Shown here one piece after another: positions 41,803 through 48,882 of a stretch of 64,000 bases of DNA. The DNA lies in NCBI RefSeq assembly GCF_003696265.1, contig NZ_RFFH01000019.1:1-64000 (forward strand), given 5' to 3'. Within the stretch, counting starts at the first letter, position 1. Every line of letters starts with the position of its first letter. The notes under the pieces are model-generated. The model ran no database searches. It was given only the letters and a program-made list of their open reading frames with translations, and had not been told where the DNA came from. The position numbers and the translations under genes are program-made. The stretch is from Nocardia stercoris (GTDB taxonomy: Bacteria > Actinomycetota > Actinomycetes > Mycobacteriales > Mycobacteriaceae).

Positions 41803-43706
41803 TGCGGGAGCCTGGGGTCGATTGCGTTGTACAAGAAGTCGACTTCCGTACAGGCCGTGGCCCAATCGACCGTGGCACCCGGCTGGGCGCGGACGGTCAC
41901 GGCGACGGATTCGCGGTCGGTCTTGTCGCCATAGCGCCGCCCCTGCCGGAAGCACATCGGCGTCACGCCCGGCGGCGTCGGCAGTGAACGCACCGTGCCG
42001 TCGCCGCCGTGGTTGCCGTAGTGGACCTCGGTATCCGTCACGCCGTTCTCGCTCTTGACATCGTCGATATCACCGAAATCGAGTGTGACGGAGACCGTCC
42101 GGCCCTCGGCGACACAGCGGTGCAAGGCTGTCGCCATCGCCGGGGGCGCCGGTTCGCCGATCGCTGCGGCCACATCGGCGGGCCTGAGCATGCTGCACGG
42201 ATCGAGAGACAGGAACGAGCCCGTTGGGTTCCCGCTGTGTGGGGCGGCGACGGCCATCCGCTCGATCGTGCCCTTCAACATCGCCATGGTGGTCGGGCAG
42301 CCGGCGGCGCCGCTGACCGATGCGGTCAGCTGGACCACGGCCTTCGGGTTGTCCAGTACGCGAGCGGATTCCGTGCACTTCTCACTGTCGTTCGGGTCCG
42401 GCTGCTCGTAGACCGGTGCCCCGGCGACCCGGGCCGCCTCCGGGAGATGGGACGGTACGTCGAGCTCCGCGAGCCGCAGTGTCGCGTTCACGCCGCCGTT
42501 CGGCCCGTCGTACTGTGTGGTGCAGTTCGCCCAGGTGCGACGGGAATTCGTTCGCTTCACCAGTCCGGTGGTCCGTGGAATCGCGTCGGTCATCAGCCCG
42601 CAGGCATCCACGGTTCGTAAGCTGTCGGCGGTCAGAGCAATTCGCAAGGGTTCGGTGCCCGCGACCGCCGTCCCCTGGACCGGGCGCATTCCCACGATCA
42701 AGGCCGCGACGGCGATCGCGACCGCCGCTACGCCCCCCGCCGCGGTGCCGATCTCCGCCCACCGCAGTCGTTTTCCACTGCGCACCGGTGCGATCCGGGC
42801 CGGGTCTTCGCCGGTGGCAGCGGCTGCCGCAGCTGTCTCCGCAGCTGCGCGGCGGTGCACGATCATCTCGTGCACCGCGGCGGGCCAGCCTGGATCGACT
42901 GTCCGTCGGGCCGACAAATGGTCGAGAAGCTGTGTCGCAGTGGGCCGTTCGGCAGGGTCCTTGGCCAGGCAGGCCTGGGTGACCGCGCGAAGGGGCTCGG
43001 GGACCCCCGACAGATCCGGGTTCGAATGTAATACGCGGTAGAGGGACTGGGCGGTCGAGGCTGCTACGAAGGGGCTTTCGCCGGTGGCCGCCATGATCAG
43101 GATGGCGCCGAGGGAGAAGACGTCGCTCGCCGGTGTGAGTTCGCGGCCTTCGGCCTGCTCGGGGGACATGTAGGCGGGGGATCCGATGACGGTTCCCGTA
43201 CCGGTGAGGTCGGCGGATTCGGTTGCGGCGCGGGCGATGCCGAAGTCGATGACGCGGGGGCCGTCGGTGGCCAGGAGGACGTTGCCGGGCTTGAGGTCGC
43301 GGTGAATGAGGCCGGCTCGGTGAATCGCGGACAGGGCGGCGGCGAGGCCGGTGGCGAGGAGCCACTGGCCTCGCAATGGGAGTGGGCCCTCTTGGTCGAC
43401 CAATTCGCGCAGGGAGGGGCCGGGAACGAATTCCGAAGCCAGCCAGGGCACTTCCGCGTCGGGGTCGGCGTCGAGGACGCCGGCGGTGTAGGCGCCGGTG
43501 ACCATGCGAGAAGCCTCGACCTCGCGGCGGAAGCGCGCGCGGAGCTCGGGGTCGCGGGCCAGGTGGGCGTGGATCTGCTTGATCGCCACGAAACGGCCCT
43601 CGGGCGCGCGGCCCAGCAGAACCCGACCCATCGCCCCGGCCCCGATCACTGCCAGGAGCGCGTACCGGCCCGCCGTGCGCTGGTCCCCCGCACCCATCGA
43701 TTGCAT
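41799..43706 (-). CDS. Receptor-type Ser/Thr protein kinase with two tandem four-cysteine ectodomains
   Basis: 635 residues from ATG 43706, which has GGAGG six bases upstream. The kinase domain shows VIGAGAMGRVLLG, K43, HRDLKPGN (D137), DFG (154-156) and GSPAYMSPEQ. One transmembrane helix lies at about 318-340. The ectodomain has two similar halves, each with four cysteines: C369/C395/C444/C470 and C504/C531/C585/C619. The second begins LDPCSMLRPADVAAAIG, typical of DUF3558-like domains. Related logic is seen in M. tuberculosis PknH, whose disulfide-bonded sensor domain also occurs in lipoproteins. It is translationally coupled to the next kinase. Paired kinases may form hetero-oligomers (inference). 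Confidence 0.9.
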   Translation of the reverse strand: MQSMGAGDQRTAGRYALLAVIGAGAMGRVLLGRAPEGRFVAIKQIHAHLARDPELRARFRREVEASRMVTGAYTAGVLDADPDAEVPWLASEFVPGPSLRELVDQEGPLPLRGQWLLATGLAAALSAIHRAGLIHRDLKPGNVLLATDGPRVIDFGIARAATESADLTGTGTVIGSPAYMSPEQAEGRELTPASDVFSLGAILIMAATGESPFVAASTAQSLYRVLHSNPDLSGVPEPLRAVTQACLAKDPAERPTATQLLDHLSARRTVDPGWPAAVHEMIVHRRAAAETAAAAAATGEDPARIAPVRSGKRLRWAEIGTAAGGVAAVAIAVAALIVGMRPVQGTAVAGTEPLRIALTADSLRTVDACGLMTDAIPRTTGLVKRTNSRRTWANCTTQYDGPNGGVNATLRLAELDVPSHLPEAARVAGAPVYEQPDPNDSEKCTESARVLDNPKAVVQLTASVSGAAGCPTTMAMLKGTIERMAVAAPHSGNPTGSFLSLDPCSMLRPADVAAAIGEPAPPAMATALHRCVAEGRTVSVTLDFGDIDDVKSENGVTDTEVHYGNHGGDGTVRSLPTPPGVTPMCFRQGRRYGDKTDRESVAVTVRAQPGATVDWATACTEVDFLYNAIDPRLPQ

Positions 43707-43817
43707 AGCTTTCCTCCCCCAGAACCTGCGCAGCATGGTAGCCGAGGTCGGGCGCACGGGCTGAGCCGTCGTGGTTGCATCCGGCTACACCGCTTCGGGT
43801 GCCGGGTCGGGTGCGCT

Positions 43818-44010
43818 TCAGGGGGCCGGGTCGGCCATCTCGGCATAGGCCACGATGCGCGATTCCAGTTCGGTGGTGATCTCCTCGGCGATGTTCGCCA
43901 GTTCGGCGCAGATGATCTGCGCTTGAACGGCTTCGACGCGGCCGGCGGTGTACGCCTGCCCGGCCGGTCCGGCGCGGTGCTCCAGGTTCAGGCCGCGGCC
44001 GGCTTGTCCC
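43818..44010 (-). pseudogene. Coding-like remnant without a start
   Basis: The minus strand reads EHRAGPAGQAYTAGRVEAVQ then AQIICAELANIAEEITTELE and stops at 43818. Codon third positions are almost all G/C and the composition is that of a normal helical protein, but no ATG/GTG/TTG with a ribosome site precedes it outside the neighbouring gene. It may be a 5'-truncated gene, or a small gene that starts inside the gene at 44011 (GTG near 44045). The family is not recognised. Confidence 0.35.
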
Positions 44011-44796
44011 TCACTGTCGGGTGAGTTCGCTGTTGATCCTGATGGGACCACCGTTGGCGTCGGTGCCGACCATGGTCGAGAACTGGTGGTCGCCGGAGTC
44101 GGCAATGGTCCAGAAGGTCAGTGTCACAGCTGAATCGCCTGCGGTGCAGGTTTGAACCGGCGGGTCGAGTTTGGCGGTGTCGCCGCGGGCGACGAGGGTC
44201 CAGGTGCAGCCGTCGTCGGTGCGGGCGAGCAGCCGGTTGCCGTAATTCCTTGTGAGCGTGACATTCCCCGGTTGCTGGGGGTCGTGCCAGGATCCCTCGA
44301 AAGCTTCGGCGGAATCCGGGTCGTCCTCGGGGACTCTGGTCCGCGCCCCGTGTTGCAGGGTGAAGGTGTAGTCGGTGTCCTGGTGGTGGCTGACCGCGGT
44401 GATGGATTCGGTTTCCTTGTCGCCGTGCACTCGAACGGTCCAGGCGGTGGTGGTGTAGGTGTAGCCGAAGGTGGGGTTGTGGCAGGTCTGGTTGGGCGGG
44501 TCGAGGGTCAGTCCGTCGGCTGTGGGCGCGAATTCCCAGGTGCAGCCCACGTCGGTGCGGCCGGTGACCCGTCCGGTGGCGGACGAGGTGAAGATGATGT
44601 CGCCGATTTGTGGCGCGTCCGGGGCGCCGGGGATGTTCTCGGTCGCGTAGTCGAGCATGGTCGAGTGGTCGGGGAAGTCGTAGTTCCAGCGCCCGAGGTA
44701 GGCCGCGCCGGAGCCGGGCTGGGCGACGGCCGCGGGGGCGGCGGCGATGCAGGCGACGGCCACCAGGGGCAAGGCGGGAAGTGGTGATCGGTACAT
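44011..44796 (-). CDS. Secreted protein made of two cysteine-paired repeats
   Basis: 261 residues. The signal peptide MYRSPLPALPLVAVACIAAAPAAVA ends near residue 25. The mature part has an internal duplication: RTDVGCTWEFAPTADGLTLDPPNQTC (C85, C105) and RTDDGCTWTLVARGDTAKLDPPVQTC (C197, C217), each followed by a beta-rich stretch. The 20-residue Cys spacing is identical, suggesting one disulfide per repeat. The family is not recognised; a beta-barrel or lipocalin-like binding protein is possible. Its gene is divergent from a MarR gene across a 33-bp palindrome, so its expression is probably induced by a small molecule. Confidence 0.75.
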   Translation of the reverse strand: MYRSPLPALPLVAVACIAAAPAAVAQPGSGAAYLGRWNYDFPDHSTMLDYATENIPGAPDAPQIGDIIFTSSATGRVTGRTDVGCTWEFAPTADGLTLDPPNQTCHNPTFGYTYTTTAWTVRVHGDKETESITAVSHHQDTDYTFTLQHGARTRVPEDDPDSAEAFEGSWHDPQQPGNVTLTRNYGNRLLARTDDGCTWTLVARGDTAKLDPPVQTCTAGDSAVTLTFWTIADSGDHQFSTMVGTDANGGPIRINSELTRQ

Positions 44797-44837
44797 GACT
44801 CGCACGGTCCTTCGATTGACTATCATGAACGAACGGA

Positions 44838-44870
44838 ATCCTTATTGCTAGGATTCCTAGCAACAAGGAT
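44838..44870. promoter_or_regulatory. 33-bp near-perfect palindrome, candidate MarR operator
   Basis: Arms ATCCTTATTGCTAGGA and TCCTAGCAACAAGGAT flank a single central T; 15 of 16 arm positions are complementary. The inner TTGCTAGGA/TCCTAGCAA part is perfect. It lies 18 bp upstream of the MarR start and 42 bp upstream of the divergent secreted protein gene. Confidence 0.75.
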
Positions 44871-44887
44871 GACGAGAGGTATGCGAG

Positions 44888-45346
44888 ATGTCAACGAGGA
44901 AGGCGGATTTGATCGACGCTGCCTTGGCCGGCACCGGCCGAACGGTCGAACGCGGCATGCGAATGAACCAGAGTGCCGCCGCACGCTTGGGCATCAACGC
45001 CACCGATATGCAGGTACTGCAACTGCTGCAGTCGGGCGAGCGCACGTCCGGTGAACTGGCGAAACTCATCGGCCTGACCACCGCGTCCATGACCGGCCTG
45101 ATCGACCGGCTCGAGAATGCGGGATTCGTCACGCGTGTCCGCCATCCCACCGATCGGCGCCGGGTCCTGATCCATCTGAACGATGCCCGTGCCCGCGCCG
45201 ATATCGCCCCCCTCTACGGGCCCCTGCTCGGCACCTGGCGGCGCGCTCTGTCCGCCTACACGGTCGAGGAACTCATGGTGATCACCGACTTCCTTGCCCG
45301 CATCGAGGAAGGCTTCGACAAGGAACTCGGCCCGCAGGCGGACTGA
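44888..45346 (+). CDS. MarR-family transcriptional regulator
   Basis: 152 residues from an ATG with a GAGAGG upstream. HTH and wing are clear: TSGELAKLIGLTTASMTGLIDRLENAGFVTRVRHPTDRRRVLIHL. It is divergent from the secreted two-repeat protein gene, with the strongest palindrome of the window between them. It probably represses itself and that gene, released by a ligand (family knowledge). Confidence 0.9.
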   Translation: MSTRKADLIDAALAGTGRTVERGMRMNQSAAARLGINATDMQVLQLLQSGERTSGELAKLIGLTTASMTGLIDRLENAGFVTRVRHPTDRRRVLIHLNDARARADIAPLYGPLLGTWRRALSAYTVEELMVITDFLARIEEGFDKELGPQAD

Positions 45347-45422
45347 GCGGGATCGGCCGGTCCGATGGCGAGTGATCGGCCTCCGATCGCCGACAAGATC
45401 GGGAGCTCGTTATCGGCTGATG

Positions 45423-47210
45423 TCAGCGTCCGTCGTAGTCGTCGTTCGCGTAACCGTGCCGCCCCCAGCGATATTCGCCGGTGTTCGGTCCGGTGGCGGG
45501 CGGCGGGTTCCAGCCGAACTCCGGGTCGGGCTGCTGCTGGTGGCCCGGCTGCGTCGGGTCGGCGGGAAGTCGTTCGACACGCCTGGTCTGCTGGTCGTAA
45601 TTCGCTGTGGTGTCAGAACTTTCGAGATCCGGGCGGCTGCCGGGGCGCTGCAGGCGGACGTAGGGGTAGGAGCCCGTGCCGTAGCCGACGTGCGGGTGGC
45701 GGCCGGTGCGGGGCCCGGCGGCGGGCGGGGGTTCGGGCTGGGCGACTTGGCTTTCGGCCGCAAAGCCGTCGAAACCGCCACTGGGGGAACGGAATCCGGC
45801 CTCGGCAGGCGGCGCGGGGCGGACGGGGGCGAAACTGCCGGTGGCCGGGTAGGGCGGGGTGGCGGTGGCGTACCCGGCCGGTTCGAGACGGCGGGCGGCC
45901 GCGACCGGGCGGTCGTCCTCGTCGTGGTGGGCGTGCCGGTGGCTCGAATCGTCGTGTGCGGCATCATCTTCAGGTCCCTCGCCGGGCTGGTAGCCGAGCG
46001 GGCGGGCCAGGAGGACCGCGATCGCGGTGGTCAGCGGGACCGACAGGGCCAGGCAGATGCCGCCGACGGCGGCGCGGGCGATCTCGATGCCGACCGCGTC
46101 ACTGGTCAGCACATCGGAGAACGAACGCTGCGACACGCTGAACAACAGCAGCAGGGGAAGCGCGCCACCTGCGTAGGCGAGCACCAGGGTGTAGACGGTG
46201 CTGGCGATGTGGTCGCGGCCGACTCGCATCGCGGCGGCGAAGATCTCGCGGCGGGAGGCCTCCTCGTCGAGTCCGGCCAGCTCGAACGCGGCCGCCGCCT
46301 GGGTGATGGTGACGTCGTTGAGCACTCCCAGCGAGCCGATGATGAAGCCCGCCAACAGAAGTCCGGTGATGCTGACGTGCTGCAGATAGGTGGCGACGTT
46401 GGTGTTGGCCTCCTCCGACAGCCCGGTCAGGTGGGTGAGGTCCAGTGCCAGCCAGGACAGCACGGCCGCCAGCACCATCGCCGAGAGGGTGCCCAGCAGC
46501 GCGGAGCTGGTCCGCAGATTCACCCCGTGCGCCAGATACAGCACCGAGTACAGGATCAGCGCGCCCGCGACCACGGCCACCGGCAGCGCCGGCTTGCCGT
46601 CCAGCAGCGCGGGCAACATGAACAGCACCACCACCCCGAACGCGATGCCCAGGCCGAGCACTGCGCGCAGGCCGCGCCAGCGCGCCACCGCCACGATGAC
46701 CACCACGAACGCCACCACGATCCAGGTCAGGGGCGCGCCGCGCGAGTAGTCGTCGAAGGCGTAGAGCCGCTGTCCGGACGGGTCGTCCTGTCGTACCAGC
46801 CGGATGGTGTCGCCGGCGTGCAGGTCGGGTTGCCCTGGGCCGGGGGCGATTTCGAGCAGGGTGTGGCGGCCCTGGTCGGGGCCGGAGTCGATCGCCACGG
46901 TGCTGCGCTGGCAGTTGTAGCCGGCGCGGGGCGGGGCGGGGGTGTCGTCGAAGGCCTTGCCCTGGGAGGGACTGCCGCACGGTCCGATGTCCTGGGAGAC
47001 GACGTGGCCGGTTTCGGTGACCACCGCGCCCCCGCCGCCGTTCTGCATCGGCAGCGGGATGTCGATGTGGACCTTGCCGGGCCACAACCACACCGCGCCG
47101 GCCAGCACCAGCACCAGGATCCCGCCCAGCAGTCCGACGACGACGCGCGCGGCGGTCGCGCCGATCGGGATCGGGCCGGAGTGGTCGTGGTGATGATGGT
47201 GGTGGCTCAC
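45423..47210 (-). CDS. YibE/F-family membrane protein with His-rich N-terminus
   Basis: 595 residues. It starts MSHHHHHHDHSGP, a natural six-histidine run. A first transmembrane helix (VVVGLLGGILVLVLAGAVWLW) is followed by an extracytoplasmic domain with two cysteines (CGSPSQ, NCQRST). Then come about seven helices of the YibE/F domain (residues about 160-395, including LHLTGLSEEANTNVATYLQHVSITGLLLAGFIIGSLGVLNDVTITQ). The last 180 residues are His/Pro/Tyr-rich and probably disordered in the cytoplasm. YibE/F proteins have no settled function. The His-rich ends could bind metal (inference). Confidence 0.86.
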   Translation of the reverse strand: MSHHHHHHDHSGPIPIGATAARVVVGLLGGILVLVLAGAVWLWPGKVHIDIPLPMQNGGGGAVVTETGHVVSQDIGPCGSPSQGKAFDDTPAPPRAGYNCQRSTVAIDSGPDQGRHTLLEIAPGPGQPDLHAGDTIRLVRQDDPSGQRLYAFDDYSRGAPLTWIVVAFVVVIVAVARWRGLRAVLGLGIAFGVVVLFMLPALLDGKPALPVAVVAGALILYSVLYLAHGVNLRTSSALLGTLSAMVLAAVLSWLALDLTHLTGLSEEANTNVATYLQHVSITGLLLAGFIIGSLGVLNDVTITQAAAAFELAGLDEEASRREIFAAAMRVGRDHIASTVYTLVLAYAGGALPLLLLFSVSQRSFSDVLTSDAVGIEIARAAVGGICLALSVPLTTAIAVLLARPLGYQPGEGPEDDAAHDDSSHRHAHHDEDDRPVAAARRLEPAGYATATPPYPATGSFAPVRPAPPAEAGFRSPSGGFDGFAAESQVAQPEPPPAAGPRTGRHPHVGYGTGSYPYVRLQRPGSRPDLESSDTTANYDQQTRRVERLPADPTQPGHQQQPDPEFGWNPPPATGPNTGEYRWGRHGYANDDYDGR

Positions 47211-47521
47211 CGCACAGACACTAGCCGGATCGGCTGTGAATGCCAGGGTGAGTCCCGAGTGGGAAAAGGTCCGCTAGCTGCGGGGAAAGTAGAGGGGGCG
47301 GCGGAGAGCAGGGGGATGTCTCCGCCGCCCGGGAGCCCGGCGGCCCAGGGGGGGTAGGCGGCGCCAGGTCCAGGGCCGAGCGGCCCAGGGGGGGTAGGCG
47401 GCTCGGCCGGGGCACTTCCGAGTGCCGAGTCTTACTGTACACAAACAGAGCGTGTTTGCGCTAGGAGGTATCGAAAAGTGGTTCGTATTCAGACTTCCGG
47501 TCTGTTTAGGGGCCTAAGGCC
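47211..47521. other. 311-bp gap between the YibE/F gene and alaA
   Basis: It contains a spaced direct repeat (47341-47402), a CAGAC/GTCTG inverted repeat (about 47491-47505) next to the alaA stop, and a short plus-strand frame with a strong ribosome site. The left part should hold the YibE/F promoter; no consensus was found. Confidence 0.5.
47341..47402. repeat. 22-bp direct repeat with 40-bp period
   Basis: Identical 22-bp copies lie at 47341-47362 and 47381-47402 (core CCCAGGGGGGGTAGGCGG). The second copy is flanked by GCCGAGC and GCTCGGC, so it can form the loop of a hairpin. Confidence 0.8.
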
Positions 47522-47534
47522 CTACTGCTGGTAG
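47478..47534 (+). CDS. Possible 18-residue peptide with strong Shine-Dalgarno
   Basis: AGGAGGT is followed after 8 nt by a GTG. The frame reads MVRIQTSGLFRGLRPYCW then TAG. Its last bases overlap, antisense, the end of alaA. The ribosome site is far better than chance, but no promoter is clear, and a peptide of this size cannot be recognised by family. It could be a leader peptide, a small regulator or an accident. Confidence 0.3.
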   Translation: MVRIQTSGLFRGLRPYCW

Positions 47535-48769
47535 CTCGACAGGAAGTTCCCGAACCGCTCGATCGCGACCGCCAGATCCCGCGCCCACGGCAACGTCACG
47601 ATCCGCAGATGATCATGATGCGGCCAGTTGAACCCGGTGCCCTGCACCACCAGGATCTTCTCCTGCAACAGCAGGTCGAGCACCAGTTTGCCGTCGTCGT
47701 GGATCTCGTAGACATTCGGATCCAGCCGGGGGAACGCGTACAGCGCACCCCGCGGCTTCACACACGAGACGCCCGGGATCATGTTCAGCCGCTCCCACGC
47801 CACATCCCGCTGCTCCAACAGCCGCCCGCCCGGCAGGATCAGATCGTCGATGCTCTGATACCCGCCCAGCGCCACCTGAATGGCATGCTGCGCAGGCACA
47901 TTCGGGCACAAGCGAGTAGACGCCAGCAGATCGATGCCCTCGATGAAACCCGACGCGTGCTCCTTCGGGCCGGTGATCACCAGCCAGCCCGCCCGATAGC
48001 CCGCCACCCGGTACGTCTTCGACAGCCCGTTGAATGTGAGACACAGCAGATCCGGCGCCAGCGTCGCCAGCGACGTGTGCTTGGCGTCGTCGTACAGGAT
48101 GCGGTCGTAGATCTCGTCGGCCAGCAACAGCAACTGATGCTTGCGCGCCAGATCCACCAGACCCTGCAGCACCTCCGCCGAATACACCGCACCCGTCGGA
48201 TTGTTCGGGTTGATGACCAGCAACGCCTTCGTCCGGTCGGTGATCTTGGCTTCGATATCGGCCAGATCCGGCTGCCAGCCGTTGCCCTCGTCACACAGAT
48301 AATGCACGGGCGTACCGCCGGCCAGGCTGGTCATGGCCGTCCACAGCGGATAGTCGGGCGCCGGGATCAGCACCTCGTCACCGTTGTTCAGCAACGCCTG
48401 CATGGTCATCGTGATCAGCTCGGACACGCCGTTGCCGAGGTACACGTCGTCCACGTCGAACTCGGGGAAGCCGGGAACCAGCTCGTAGCGGGTGACGATC
48501 GAACGCCGCGCCGACAGGATGCCCTTCGACTCGGAGTAGCCCTGCGCGTACGGCAGCGCGGCGATCATGTCGCGCATGATCACGTCCGGGGCGTCGAACC
48601 CGAACGGCGCCGGATTGCCGATATTGAGTTTGAGAATGCGGTGCCCCTCGGCCTCCAGCCGTGCGGCGTGCGCGTGAACGGGCCCTCTGATCTCGTAGAG
48701 GACGTTCTGGAGCTTGGTCGACTGCTCCAGCGGGCGTGCCGGCCGATAGGGGTGATTGCTAGGGCTCAC
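47522..48769 (-). CDS. alaA: Alanine/valine-type PLP aminotransferase (AlaA-like)
   Basis: 415 residues from a GTG. It is very close to E. coli AlaA throughout: STKLQNVLYEIRGPVHAHAARLEAEG, LKLNIGNPAPFGFDAPD, the PLP-binding Lys in TFNGLSKTYRVAGYRAGW, and INPNNPTGAVYS. It transfers amino groups between glutamate and pyruvate to make alanine. M. tuberculosis Rv0337c (annotated aspC) is the likely ortholog and lies next to etfD there; here etfD is 4 kb away with insertions between. The frame open to 49366 is an artefact of GC-rich antisense sequence. Confidence 0.93.
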   Translation of the reverse strand: MSPSNHPYRPARPLEQSTKLQNVLYEIRGPVHAHAARLEAEGHRILKLNIGNPAPFGFDAPDVIMRDMIAALPYAQGYSESKGILSARRSIVTRYELVPGFPEFDVDDVYLGNGVSELITMTMQALLNNGDEVLIPAPDYPLWTAMTSLAGGTPVHYLCDEGNGWQPDLADIEAKITDRTKALLVINPNNPTGAVYSAEVLQGLVDLARKHQLLLLADEIYDRILYDDAKHTSLATLAPDLLCLTFNGLSKTYRVAGYRAGWLVITGPKEHASGFIEGIDLLASTRLCPNVPAQHAIQVALGGYQSIDDLILPGGRLLEQRDVAWERLNMIPGVSCVKPRGALYAFPRLDPNVYEIHDDGKLVLDLLLQEKILVVQGTGFNWPHHDHLRIVTLPWARDLAVAIERFGNFLSSYQQ

Positions 48770-48882
48770 CGGACCATCGTGCCATCGGCGCGCAACCGGC
48801 GAACGGTGATATGCGCCGACATCTGGTTCCGGTTTGCGGGAAGAGTGCCGTGACCGGGGCGGGGACCGCGTCGACCGTTCGG

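Noticed and set aside
45410..45967. Plus and minus shadow frames over the C-terminal tail of the YibE/F gene
   Set aside because: They follow the proline/arginine-rich pattern of alternate frames of a low-complexity tail.
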